Source of the DNA: CAZNNH01 sp964574335
GTDB taxonomy: Bacteria; Acidobacteriota; Vicinamibacteria; Fen-336
Direction of reading: 5' to 3'
DNA: 18,121 bases
NCBI GenBank assembly: GCA_964574335.1
Contig: CAZNNH010000125.1
Span: 1 to 18,121, forward strand
The first letter of the stretch is position 1, and each line of letters opens with the position of its first letter. A program made the translations under genes and the position numbers. Of the stretch, positions 1 to 7,015 are shown in pieces. The notes under the pieces are model-generated. The model was not told the origin of the DNA. It was given only the letters and a program-made list of their open reading frames with translations, and did no database searches.

Positions 1-16
1 AGCTGGGATCTGTGCG

Positions 17-42
17 GGGGGCGCCGGGCAACCGGCGTCCCT
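17..42. other. GC-rich hairpin with GCAA tetraloop
   Basis: Bases 18-27 pair with 32-41 around the loop GCAA at 28-31. This gives ten consecutive pairs, one of them G-T (21/38), and a possible extra G-T pair at 17/42. The loop is of the GNRA class, common in stable RNA folds. No T-run follows on either strand, so a classical intrinsic terminator is not obvious. It could end a gene left of the window, or be a structured 5' or intergenic RNA element. The rest of bases 1-169 shows no gene. Confidence 0.55.
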
Positions 43-155
43 ACCGCAAACCGAAAGGGGCACAACTGGCTCCGTCAGACCGCCAGCCGAAGTGACATGG
101 CCGGGCTTCCCCGGCGAGCCCTGGAAACCCGGTCATGTCCCCCAGGACCGCCTGG

Positions 156-161
156 TAGAAT
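156..161 (+). promoter_or_regulatory. Putative -10 box TAGAAT, near-leaderless start
   Basis: TAGAAT matches five of six bases of the sigma-70 -10 consensus. It ends 8 bases before the ATG at 170, so a normal start site would leave a leader of about 2 bases. No Shine-Dalgarno sequence lies between. No convincing -35 hexamer is visible 16-18 bases upstream. Confidence 0.4.
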
Positions 162-169
162 CGCCCGCT

Positions 170-724
170 ATGATCCAGATCAAGGGCGGTGTGCTCAAGT
201 CGCGCCTGAGCCTGATCGAGCAGCTCGCTCCCGGGGACGGCCTGAAGCGGGTGCTGGCCGAGATGTCACCGCCCGACCAGGCGGCGCTGCGGAGCCTCCT
301 CGACAGCTCCTGGTACCCCTTCGAGCTCGGGCAGCGCCTCGACGACGCCGTGGTCAAGGTCATCGGCGGGGGACGGACCGAGTTCTTCGAGAGGATCGGC
401 GAGGCCTCGGCGGAGCGGAACCTGGGAGGCGTGCACAAGAAGTTCCTGGTGGTGGGCGACCCCCAGGCCTTCCTGGCCAAGGCGTCGCTGATCTACTCCT
501 TCTACTACGACCAGGGTCGCCGCGAGTACCGGGCGATCGGTCCCAAGGAGGCCGTGCTCACCACCTACGACGCCGAGACCTACTCCACCGCCGACTGCCT
601 CACCGTCATCGGCTGGTACCGGAAAGCGCTCGAGATGTGCGGCGCGACGGCGCCGAAGGTGGAGGAGGAGGAGTGCCGCGCCCGCGGCGGCCAGGTGTGC
701 CGGTACCGGCTGACATGGAAGTAG
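170..724 (+). CDS. V4R / TIGR02265-like small-molecule-binding domain protein
   Basis: A 184-residue soluble protein made of one domain, with no signal peptide or membrane segment. Its look fits the V4R / heme-NO-binding-like group and the TIGR02265 (DUF2378) family known mainly from myxobacteria: an alpha-helical N-terminal half with WYPF at 48-51, and a C-terminal end with Cys169, GGQ at 173-175 and Cys177 followed by an aromatic strand ending in W183. Four cysteines (143, 157, 169, 177) cluster in the C-terminal third and could bind a metal or ligand; that is inference. Such domains usually sense small molecules or mediate protein contacts. The ATG at 170 is preferred over an in-frame ATG at 92 because the conserved part begins just after it and a -10-like box sits just upstream. 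The end overlaps the next gene by 10 bases, so the pair is probably co-transcribed. Family assignment is by pattern only. Confidence 0.68.
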   Translation: MIQIKGGVLKSRLSLIEQLAPGDGLKRVLAEMSPPDQAALRSLLDSSWYPFELGQRLDDAVVKVIGGGRTEFFERIGEASAERNLGGVHKKFLVVGDPQAFLAKASLIYSFYYDQGRREYRAIGPKEAVLTTYDAETYSTADCLTVIGWYRKALEMCGATAPKVEEEECRARGGQVCRYRLTWK

Positions 725-2979
725 CTCGGGGCGAGAGGCAGAAGGCGCGACGCCCGATCCGCCTGCTCCGCTCCGCGATGCTCTCGACGCTGCTCGCCTC
801 GCTCTTCTCCACGGGTCTGTGCTGGATCGGGGAGCGCTGGCGCGAGGGCGTGCTCGGCCTGGAGCTGAGCATCGCGGGGGTCGACGATGACGGCGTCTCG
901 TGGAGCCGCCGGATGCGGGTCCGAGGGATCGACGAGGGGGCCGTGAAGGTTGCGGCGCTGCCCTCGCGCCACGACCTGCGCCTCGCCTGGTCGGGGGGCT
1001 GGCAGGTTCCCGAGTCGGGGCGCTTCCTGGTCCGGGTCCGTGTCGACGGCGACCTGCGCCTTGTGGTGGACGGGATCGAGGCGCTGACGCTCGTGGGAGT
1101 CACCTCCAAGCGACTACACGACGTGCGGCTGCCGCTCAGCCGTGGTTTCCATGACCTCCACATGGAGTGGTTCTCGGACCGGCCCGGAGCCCGGGTCCGG
1201 GTCGGCTGGGCCATGGAGAACGGTCTCATGCACGGCTTCGAGGAGCAGCTGCTCCTGCCCAGCCGTCCGTCGGCGGCTCGCCTGGCCCTGATCCGCATGG
1301 TGGGCCTCAGCCGCCCGGTGACGGTCGGACTGTGGGGCCTGGCCCTGGCCCTGCTGCTGGTGTGGGCCGCCCAACGTGACCTGCTCGGCCACGCCGCCGA
1401 CGCCAGGGCGACAGTGGCACCGCGTGGCGCGCTGGCGCGGCCAGTGCCGTGGCCCGTAGCGGTCGCTGCCGGGACGGTCGCGGTGTTGCTGCCCGGCCTG
1501 CTCCTGCTGTTCCACGCGGCCGTGTGGCGTGCCGACCTCGACCTCGGGGCCCTCCATTCCACGAACCGCTACTTCGAGGAGCTGGCGATCGCCTCGTCGC
1601 AGTACCTGCAGGACCGCTCGCCGCGGTCGCTCGAGCCCGAGAGCATCGCCTCTTGGCCGGGCTCGCGGTTCAAGGTGCTGCTGAAGCGCCTCGCGATCGA
1701 GCAGGTCGCCCTGCAACCGATCCGGCCCTGGGAGTTCTGGAAGACCCTCGACTCCATGGAGTCCATCCAGAGGCCGCCGCCCTTGCACCACCGGAGGATC
1801 GAGGACGTCGGACGCTCGCGCCTCGTCCTTGCCGGCTTCCACCTCGCCGGTGGGATCGCTCCCTTCCTGACGCTGTGGGTGGCCCCTCTGTGCGCCGTGC
1901 TGCTCCTGGGCTGGTTGGTGTGGGAGTCGCTCCGGGCGGGACGGCTGATCGTGGGGCTGGTGTTCGGCGTCCTGTTCGCCTGCTCCCCCTTCGTGGTCGA
2001 GCTGCTCACCCTTCACTTCTCGACGGCCGGCTTCTACGTGCTCGGCCTGGTGACGGTGTTGGCGTTCGCCGTCTTCGTGCTCCTCGGGCCGCCCGCCGGG
2101 CCGCTGGCGCTGCTTCTGCGCTGCGGGGGGTTCGGTTGCGCCTTCGCCGTGTGCACCCTCAGCCGGGCCGGCGTCGGCCTGTTCGCGCCGGTCGCCTTGG
2201 CGCTCCTGCTGGCCGGGCTGGCGCGTGGCCTGCGCGGGTGGCCGGCGCGGGTGGGTGTCGGCCTGCTCGCGGTCGCCCTGCTGCTGGGGCCCTACGCCGT
2301 GTGCCGGCCCAACCAGCACCATAGCGTCTGGATCACCGTCTGGGAGGGGCTCGGCGACTTCGATCGGACCAAGGGACACGTCTTCTCGGATCGGGTTGTC
2401 AAGCATCGGCTGATCGACGCCGGGGTCACGGACATCCCCACTCGTCGCGGGCTCGCCAGCTTCGACAAGGAGGACTACTCCCGCGAGAGCGCCTTCCTGC
2501 GCGACGAGGTGCTGCGCCACGTCCGCAGCGACCCCGGGTGGCTGCTGCAGATCCTGGTCAAGCGGGTGGTGGCTACAGTGACCCAGGCCAAGCTCATGGA
2601 TCGTGGGCGCTACCCGGGGTCCTCGTTCGTCCCCGTTACCGCGTCCAACGAGGGGTTGATGGACGTCTACTACCGGTTCACCAGGACGGCCGACTGGGTC
2701 GGCCTGGGGGCCTGGCGAAAGGAGCTGCCGGTGCCGGCCTTCTGGCTGCCGCTGCTCGCCTGGTCGCTCTGGCGGGTCAGGCGCCCGGCCGGCTCCTCGG
2801 GCCCCGTCTGGGTCCTGGCGGCCGTGGCCTGCTGTGCGCTGAGCGTGCCGGTCGCGATCACCGTGGCGGGCGCTTTCGAGACCCAGTCGTTCGTGCTGGT
2901 GTACCTGCTCGGCGCGGCGTTCTGCTGCCAGGACCTGGCACTCGAGCTGACGCGTCGAGCGGCCGGCGAGAGCCGCTGA
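715..2979 (+). CDS. Polytopic membrane protein with PA14-like domain, glycosyltransferase-like
   Basis: A 754-residue membrane protein. A basic N-terminus leads to one membrane segment (about residues 21-38). An extracytoplasmic domain follows at about 55-185 whose strand pattern resembles PA14: a G-rich turn, FLVRVRVDGDLRLVVDG at 104-120, then a G-F-H-D-L-H strand at 144-149. Two membrane segments (about 202-220 and 247-270), a charged loop (271-365) and at least six further hydrophobic helices (about 370-530 and near the C-terminus) come next. An extracytoplasmic block starts at about residue 534 with HHSVWITVWEGLGDFD, similar in feel to late loops of GT39/ArnT-type proteins of delta-proteobacterial type. 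No clear DD or DE catalytic pair was found, so transferase activity is unproven. The ATG at 715 lies inside the preceding gene (10-base overlap), implying translational coupling; a later start at 778 (M22) is possible. PA14 domains often bind carbohydrate, so a cell-surface glycan role is the best guess. Confidence 0.7.
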   Translation: MEVARGERQKARRPIRLLRSAMLSTLLASLFSTGLCWIGERWREGVLGLELSIAGVDDDGVSWSRRMRVRGIDEGAVKVAALPSRHDLRLAWSGGWQVPESGRFLVRVRVDGDLRLVVDGIEALTLVGVTSKRLHDVRLPLSRGFHDLHMEWFSDRPGARVRVGWAMENGLMHGFEEQLLLPSRPSAARLALIRMVGLSRPVTVGLWGLALALLLVWAAQRDLLGHAADARATVAPRGALARPVPWPVAVAAGTVAVLLPGLLLLFHAAVWRADLDLGALHSTNRYFEELAIASSQYLQDRSPRSLEPESIASWPGSRFKVLLKRLAIEQVALQPIRPWEFWKTLDSMESIQRPPPLHHRRIEDVGRSRLVLAGFHLAGGIAPFLTLWVAPLCAVLLLGWLVWESLRAGRLIVGLVFGVLFACSPFVVELLTLHFSTAGFYVLGLVTVLAFAVFVLLGPPAGPLALLLRCGGFGCAFAVCTLSRAGVGLFAPVALALLLAGLARGLRGWPARVGVGLLAVALLLGPYAVCRPNQHHSVWITVWEGLGDFDRTKGHVFSDRVVKHRLIDAGVTDIPTRRGLASFDKEDYSRESAFLRDEVLRHVRSDPGWLLQILVKRVVATVTQAKLMDRGRYPGSSFVPVTASNEGLMDVYYRFTRTADWVGLGAWRKELPVPAFWLPLLAWSLWRVRRPAGSSGPVWVLAAVACCALSVPVAITVAGAFETQSFVLVYLLGAAFCCQDLALELTRRAAGESR

Positions 2980-3011
2980 CCCGGATCGGGACGGTCTCCT
3001 GGCGCTGCCCG

Positions 3012-4346
3012 CTAGCTCGCCTGCAGCTCTCGGGCCGCCAGGGCCAGGGTCTCGAACAGCGCCGGGATGTCCTCCTCCTCGACGCCGGCGAAGGCCACCC
3101 GGATGTCGTGGGCGCCATCGGCGATGACGCCGATCCCGTGCCGGTCGAGCAGATGGGTGCGGTACGTGTCGGCGTCCAGCTTGCCGAGCCGCAGGCACAT
3201 GAAGTAGCCGGCGTTGAACGGGTAGGCCTCGAAGACATCGGAGAAGTCGGCGCCGGCCAGGACCTGCTTGACCTTGCGGGCCCGCGCGGCCAGGATCTCC
3301 TGCTTCTTGCGGCACTCCTCCGGGAACGTCGGCTCCGCCATCGCCTTGGCCACCACCGACTGGGAGAGGTTGGAGCAGTTGGAGATCGCGCTCCGGATCG
3401 CTCCCGCCACCTTCTTCTCCAGGGCCCGATACAGCTCCTCGTCGCTCTTCGCCGCCTTGGCGGCGAAGGTCAGCATCCCGGTCCGCAGGCCCCACACGTA
3501 CTCCTCCTTGGTGGGGCCGTCGGCCTTGATCGCCAGCAGCCGCTCGTGGGCGCCGGCCAGGCGGGCGAACAGGGACTCGCGCAGGACGTCGTCTTCGTAG
3601 AAGAGGCCGAAGTAGGCGTCGTCGCAGAGCACGATCAGGCGGGCCCCCGCCTCGGCGGCCGAAAGCAGCGCGGCGGCGACCTCGTCCGCCTCGTCCTTCC
3701 GGATCGAGTAGCCGGTGGGGTTGTTGGGGAAGTTGAAGGAGACGAGCGTCTTCGGCTGGCCCCGCCGGGCTGTGAGCGCCTGGCGGAGGCCCTCGACGTC
3801 GAGCCCTCCGCCGGCGGCGAAGAGCGGGAAGGTCTCGATCCGGGCCCCGAACCGGACGCCGAAGAGGAGGTCGTAGTTCTCCCAGTACTTGTCGGGAAGC
3901 AGCACCGTGTCGCCACGGTCGAGGAACAGGTCGGCGACCAGGGACAGCGAGTGGGTGACACCCTGGGTGACGATGGGCAGCGAGAAGCTGCGGCCGGCCA
4001 GCGAGGGGTTCTTGGCCAAGAGGGCCTCGCGCCAGGCCTGGCGCAGCTCGGGACGGCCGGTGGCCGGAGCGTACGGAAGCGCCTCGGCCGGGGTGAGGGC
4101 GGAGAGCTGCTTCATCACCGAGGGGAGGAACATGGGCTTGCCGGCCTCCCGGGCGATGCCGATGGTGGCGTTCCAACGCTTGGCCTTCTGCTTGGCCTCG
4201 GCGGCCTGGGCCAGGATCCCCTTGGGGAAGAAGATCCGCTTCCCGAAGCCGGACAGCATCTCGTGGACGTGCGGGTTCTCCCCCGCGATCGTCCGGTTGA
4301 GCTCGCTGGCGAGCGGGCTTTCATCCTCGAAGCTCTTCACGGTCAT
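3012..4346 (-). CDS. PLP-dependent aminotransferase, class I/II (fold type I)
   Basis: A 444-residue cytosolic enzyme of the aspartate aminotransferase fold; length is normal for the family. Visible landmarks: the NFPNNPTG motif at 205-212 with Asn209, the cofactor-contacting segment CDDAYFG at 241-247 (Asp and Tyr245), the probable Schiff-base Lys280 in GPTKEEYVWGLRTG with Arg288 eight residues later as in aspartate aminotransferase, and a candidate substrate-carboxylate Arg416 in HDIRVAF. The Lys region (PTKEEYVWG) differs from typical S-K-x-x-x-x-x-G-x-R enzymes and marks a subgroup whose substrate cannot be read from sequence. ATG at 4346 is chosen because a GGGGAG Shine-Dalgarno lies four bases upstream; an in-frame ATG at 4379 lacks one. 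The gene lies 81 bases downstream of the kinase-regulator gene on the same strand and may be read with it. It converges with the membrane-protein gene ending at 2979. Confidence 0.92.
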   Translation of the reverse strand: MTVKSFEDESPLASELNRTIAGENPHVHEMLSGFGKRIFFPKGILAQAAEAKQKAKRWNATIGIAREAGKPMFLPSVMKQLSALTPAEALPYAPATGRPELRQAWREALLAKNPSLAGRSFSLPIVTQGVTHSLSLVADLFLDRGDTVLLPDKYWENYDLLFGVRFGARIETFPLFAAGGGLDVEGLRQALTARRGQPKTLVSFNFPNNPTGYSIRKDEADEVAAALLSAAEAGARLIVLCDDAYFGLFYEDDVLRESLFARLAGAHERLLAIKADGPTKEEYVWGLRTGMLTFAAKAAKSDEELYRALEKKVAGAIRSAISNCSNLSQSVVAKAMAEPTFPEECRKKQEILAARARKVKQVLAGADFSDVFEAYPFNAGYFMCLRLGKLDADTYRTHLLDRHGIGVIADGAHDIRVAFAGVEEEDIPALFETLALAARELQAS

Positions 4347-4427
4347 TGGGCTCCCCTTGTCTCGGCTGGCGGCCCGCACGGTGCGCCCACGTGGCGCCTC
4401 CCAGGGCCCGCGCGGCGCATTCTACCG

Positions 4428-6074
4428 CTACAGCAGCTCTTTGAGTCGCGCGTAGCCCGATCGGCTCACCGGCAGGCGGGTGCCGTCGGACAGAACCGCC
4501 AGCCGGTTGTCGCGGTCGTCGCTGTCGAGGCGGCTCAGCCGGTCCAGGTTCAGCAGGAAGGAGCGGTGGATCCGTACGAACTGGCTCGGGTCCAGGCTCT
4601 GGGCCAGGTCACCCAGGGTCTGCTGCTTGAGCAGCTCCTTGCCGGCCACCTTGAGGCAGACGTAGTCGTCCTGGGCCTCGGCGTAGTCCAGGCGGTCCAC
4701 CGGCACCACGTCGACCCGAGCCCCCTGGCGCACCAGGATCCGCTCCAGGGGGTGGTTCTCCGGGCGGACCGCCGAGATGAGCTGGGAGACCGGCGTGGGC
4801 GGCTGGGAGGGGAGGCGCTTGCGGACCCGCTCCAGGGCCGCCTTGAAACGGTCGGCGCCCACCGGCTTGAGCAGGTAGTCGATGGCGTTGACCTCGAAGG
4901 CGTGGATGGCGTGCTGGTCGAAGGCGGTCACGAACACCACCGGCGTGTCGGACCCGATCAGCTCCACCACCTCGAAGCCGTCCAGCTTGGGCATCTGGAT
5001 GTCCAGGAAGACCAGGTCGGGCTTGAGGTCGGCGACCGCCTTGACCGCCTCGAAGCCGTTGCGGCACTCGGCCAGCACCTCGACGTCGGTCTCGCCGGAC
5101 AGGTACTCGCGGAGGATGGCGCGGGCCGGCTCCTCGTCGTCGACGATGACCACGCCCAGGCCGCTCCGGGCCGGCCGGGTGGCGACGGCGGCGCCGGCCG
5201 GGGTCGGCTCCGGCCCCGCCTCCAGGCGTCGGCGGGCGGCCCGCAGGTCCACCACCACGTCGCGCATCCCCTGGTAGCGGTCGTCCGGGTCCTTCTGCAG
5301 GCACTTGTCCAGGATCCGCTGCAGCTCGTGGCCGAGCTCCCCGACGTGGAGGTCGGGGAGGCGGGGGATGGGGTCCTTGAGGACGGCGTGGAGCGTTTCC
5401 ACACCGCCCTCGCGGAGGAAGGCCGGCGTGCCGGTGAGCATCTCGTAGAGGAGGGCCCCGAACGAGAAGACGTCGGTGCGCTCGTCGACCTCGCGGCCCC
5501 GCACCTGCTCGGGGGCCATGTAGGCGGCGGTGCCCACGATCCGGCCGGGATCGGTCTCGAGCCGGGCAGGCGTGTCGGTGCCGCTGTCGATCACGGGGCG
5601 CGCGCGGACCTGCTTGGCCAGGCCGAAGTCGATGATCTTGGCGTGCCCCGAGTCCGTGATCATCACGTTGCCCGGCTTGAGGTCGCGGTGGATCACCGCG
5701 TGGGCGTGCCCCTCGGCCAGGGCCTCGGCGATCTCGGTGGCCACCTCCAGGGCCCGGGACAGCTTCGGCCGCCGCTCCCGCAGCACCTCGGCCAGCGGCT
5801 GGCCCCGGATCAGCTCCATGGCGATGAAGGTGACGCCCTCGGCCTCGTCGATGCCGTAGATGACGGTGATGTTGGGGTGGGCCAGCCCGGCCGCGGCCTG
5901 GGCCTCCCGGATCAGGCGCTGGCGGAACTCGGGGTCCTCGGTCAGGTCCGGGGAGAGCACCTTGAGCGCCACCTCCCGCTCCAGCTTCCGGTCACGGGCC
6001 CGGTAGACGACGCCCATGCCGCCCCGGCCGATCTCGGCCAGGATCTCGTAGTGGGAGAGGGTGCTTCCGATCAT
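4428..6074 (-). CDS. Hanks-type Ser/Thr kinase fused to REC-LytTR response regulator
   Basis: A 548-residue soluble protein with three domains. Kinase, about 8-285: glycine loop IGRGGMGVVY (15-24), ATP lysine K38, helix-C Glu57, catalytic HRDLKPGN (129-136), DFG (149-151), activation-segment GT-x-x-YMAPE ending at 189. All key residues are present, so activity is expected. A short Pro/Ala-rich linker (287-304) leads to a receiver domain, about 306-420: acidic D312/D313, phospho-acceptor D358 in FLDIQMP, T383, K403. LytTR DNA-binding domain, about 445-548, with the typical RIHRSFLLNL block (501-510). No membrane helix or PASTA repeat. LytTR regulators normally are REC-LytTR alone, so the kinase half is the oddity. 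ATG at 6074 has an AGGAG upstream; an in-frame ATG at 6239 would add a 55-residue unconserved tail through the promoter region and is not favoured. It lies divergent to the LiaF-like and LytS-like genes, its likely partners. The intact reading frame argues against an assembly artefact. Confidence 0.95.
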   Translation of the reverse strand: MIGSTLSHYEILAEIGRGGMGVVYRARDRKLEREVALKVLSPDLTEDPEFRQRLIREAQAAAGLAHPNITVIYGIDEAEGVTFIAMELIRGQPLAEVLRERRPKLSRALEVATEIAEALAEGHAHAVIHRDLKPGNVMITDSGHAKIIDFGLAKQVRARPVIDSGTDTPARLETDPGRIVGTAAYMAPEQVRGREVDERTDVFSFGALLYEMLTGTPAFLREGGVETLHAVLKDPIPRLPDLHVGELGHELQRILDKCLQKDPDDRYQGMRDVVVDLRAARRRLEAGPEPTPAGAAVATRPARSGLGVVIVDDEEPARAILREYLSGETDVEVLAECRNGFEAVKAVADLKPDLVFLDIQMPKLDGFEVVELIGSDTPVVFVTAFDQHAIHAFEVNAIDYLLKPVGADRFKAALERVRKRLPSQPPTPVSQLISAVRPENHPLERILVRQGARVDVVPVDRLDYAEAQDDYVCLKVAGKELLKQQTLGDLAQSLDPSQFVRIHRSFLLNLDRLSRLDSDDRDNRLAVLSDGTRLPVSRSGYARLKELL

Positions 6075-6254
6075 GCTCTCCTGCGCATCGAAGGGCCCCC
6101 CGGCCTTGGCCCACCGTCTCCGGGAAGCCGCCGAAACCCACCCAAGGCCGGAGCCCCTGCGAGGCCCGCCATTCACCGGCGGAAACCGGGCGTTCGCCGA
6201 TTCTCGGCCGGATCCGGCTCCACAATACCGTAAATTCAAGGCGAGGGAGGAAGA
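6075..6254. promoter_or_regulatory. Divergent intergenic region between kinase-regulator and LiaF-like genes
   Basis: The 180-base gap must carry promoters for both directions. It holds a perfect 12-base palindrome (6207-6218, GCCGGATCCGGC) and an A/T-rich patch at 6222-6238, the only one in the gap. That patch contains TAAATT on the plus strand (6231-6236) and TATTGT on the minus strand (6227 to 6222) as weak -10 candidates, neither with a matching -35. I did not find a convincing pair of LytTR direct repeats. Autoregulation by the LytTR protein is plausible from the layout only. Confidence 0.4.
6207..6218. repeat. 12-base perfect palindrome, possible operator
   Basis: GCCGGATCCGGC reads the same on both strands and lies 36 bases before the ATG of the LiaF-like gene, next to the A/T-rich patch that probably holds the promoter. 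In such GC-rich DNA a palindrome of this length can arise by chance, so an operator role is only a suggestion from position. Confidence 0.3.
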
Positions 6255-6977
6255 ATGGGCCAGATGGACCAGCAGCCGATGGGACCGAAGCCCACGGGGC
6301 CGATCATCCCGATCACCCCCAAGCTGGTCTTCGGTCTCGCCATCATGGCCCTCGGCCTGCTCTTCACCCTGGAGAACCTGGGCGTCCTGGATGCCGACAC
6401 CTACCTGCGCTTCTGGCCGGTGATCCTGATCTTCGTGGGCGTGGTCAAGCTGCTCGACTGCTGGCCACGGGGTGCCGGTTGCACCGGAGCCGTGTTCTTC
6501 ATCGTGGTCGGCACCGGGCTGCTGATGTCCAACCTCGGCTGGCTCAGCTTCGATACCCTGTTCCCGCTGATCCTGGTGGCGATCGGCGCCTTCATCGTCT
6601 ACCGGGCGGTGGTGCGCTCCGGGCGGAGGCGGGGTAAGGACAGCTCGCCCGACACGGTCAACGGCTTCGCGATCCTGGGCGGGGTGACCCGCACCAGCCG
6701 CTCCTCCGACTTCCGGGGTGGCGACCTGTCGGCGTTCATGGGCGGCTGCGAGATCGACCTGCGGGACGCCGAGATCTCCGGCGGCGAGGCCATCATCGAC
6801 GTCTTCGCCTTCTGGGGCGGGGTCGAGATCCGGGTGCCGCCGGAGTGGCAGGTGGAGTGCCGGGGCCTGGCGGTGATGGGGGCCTTCGAGGACAAGACCC
6901 GCGGTAGCGAGGGCGCCGGCCCGCGGCTGGTGCTCACCGGCCTCGCCATCATGGGAGGGGTCGAGGTCAAGAACTAG
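6255..6977 (+). CDS. LiaF-like membrane protein (cell-wall-stress response family)
   Basis: A 240-residue inner-membrane protein. Four hydrophobic helices occupy roughly residues 23-41, 52-68, 76-92 and 100-117, matching the LiaI/LiaF-like transmembrane region, after a Pro-rich N-terminus. The soluble C-terminal half (about 135-240) is a repeat of short glycine-rich strands such as FAILGGV, SAFMGGCEIDLR, FAFWGGVEIRVP and LAIMGGVEVK. This is the YvqF/LiaF C-terminal (cell-wall-active antibiotic response) pattern. In Firmicutes LiaF holds the LiaS sensor kinase inactive; the histidine kinase gene 38 bases downstream makes a similar role likely here, with LytS in place of LiaS. ATG at 6255 is supported by GGAGG five bases upstream. 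A second in-frame ATG three codons later is possible. Domain call is firm; the regulatory partner is inferred. Confidence 0.88.
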   Translation: MGQMDQQPMGPKPTGPIIPITPKLVFGLAIMALGLLFTLENLGVLDADTYLRFWPVILIFVGVVKLLDCWPRGAGCTGAVFFIVVGTGLLMSNLGWLSFDTLFPLILVAIGAFIVYRAVVRSGRRRGKDSSPDTVNGFAILGGVTRTSRSSDFRGGDLSAFMGGCEIDLRDAEISGGEAIIDVFAFWGGVEIRVPPEWQVECRGLAVMGAFEDKTRGSEGAGPRLVLTGLAIMGGVEVKN

Positions 6978-7003
6978 CCGACCGCCCCGCCGAGCTGCTA
7001 GGG

Positions 7004-7009
7004 TACTCT
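7004..7009 (+). promoter_or_regulatory. Possible -10 box (TACTCT) for a leaderless start
   Basis: TACTCT fits TAnnnT and lies exactly 6 bases before the ATG at 7016, the spacing that puts the transcription start on the A of the start codon. No Shine-Dalgarno is present there. The match to TATAAT is only three of six and no -35 is evident, so it is supported mainly by the same arrangement at other starts in the window. Confidence 0.25.
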
Positions 7010-7015
7010 CCCGAG

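Noticed and set aside
1114..4176. A 1020-codon open frame on the minus strand
   Set aside because: It overlaps the membrane protein gene in antisense and the aminotransferase in another frame. Composition is Arg/Pro/Gly/His-rich with no domain.
2538..6233. A 1231-codon open frame on the plus strand
   Set aside because: It runs antisense through the aminotransferase and the kinase-regulator, both with intact catalytic motifs. Its product is a low-complexity Gly/Leu/Gln/Val/Asp-rich chain typical of shadow frames in GC-rich DNA.
6074..6239. Longer kinase form starting at ATG 6239
   Set aside because: The added 55 residues are unconserved in appearance and would cover the whole divergent promoter region, while ATG 6074 has its own ribosome site right before the kinase domain.
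6075..6254. LytTR direct-repeat binding sites
   Set aside because: GTT-type motifs are present but not as two copies at the spacing of about 21 bases expected for LytTR dimers, so no site is called.
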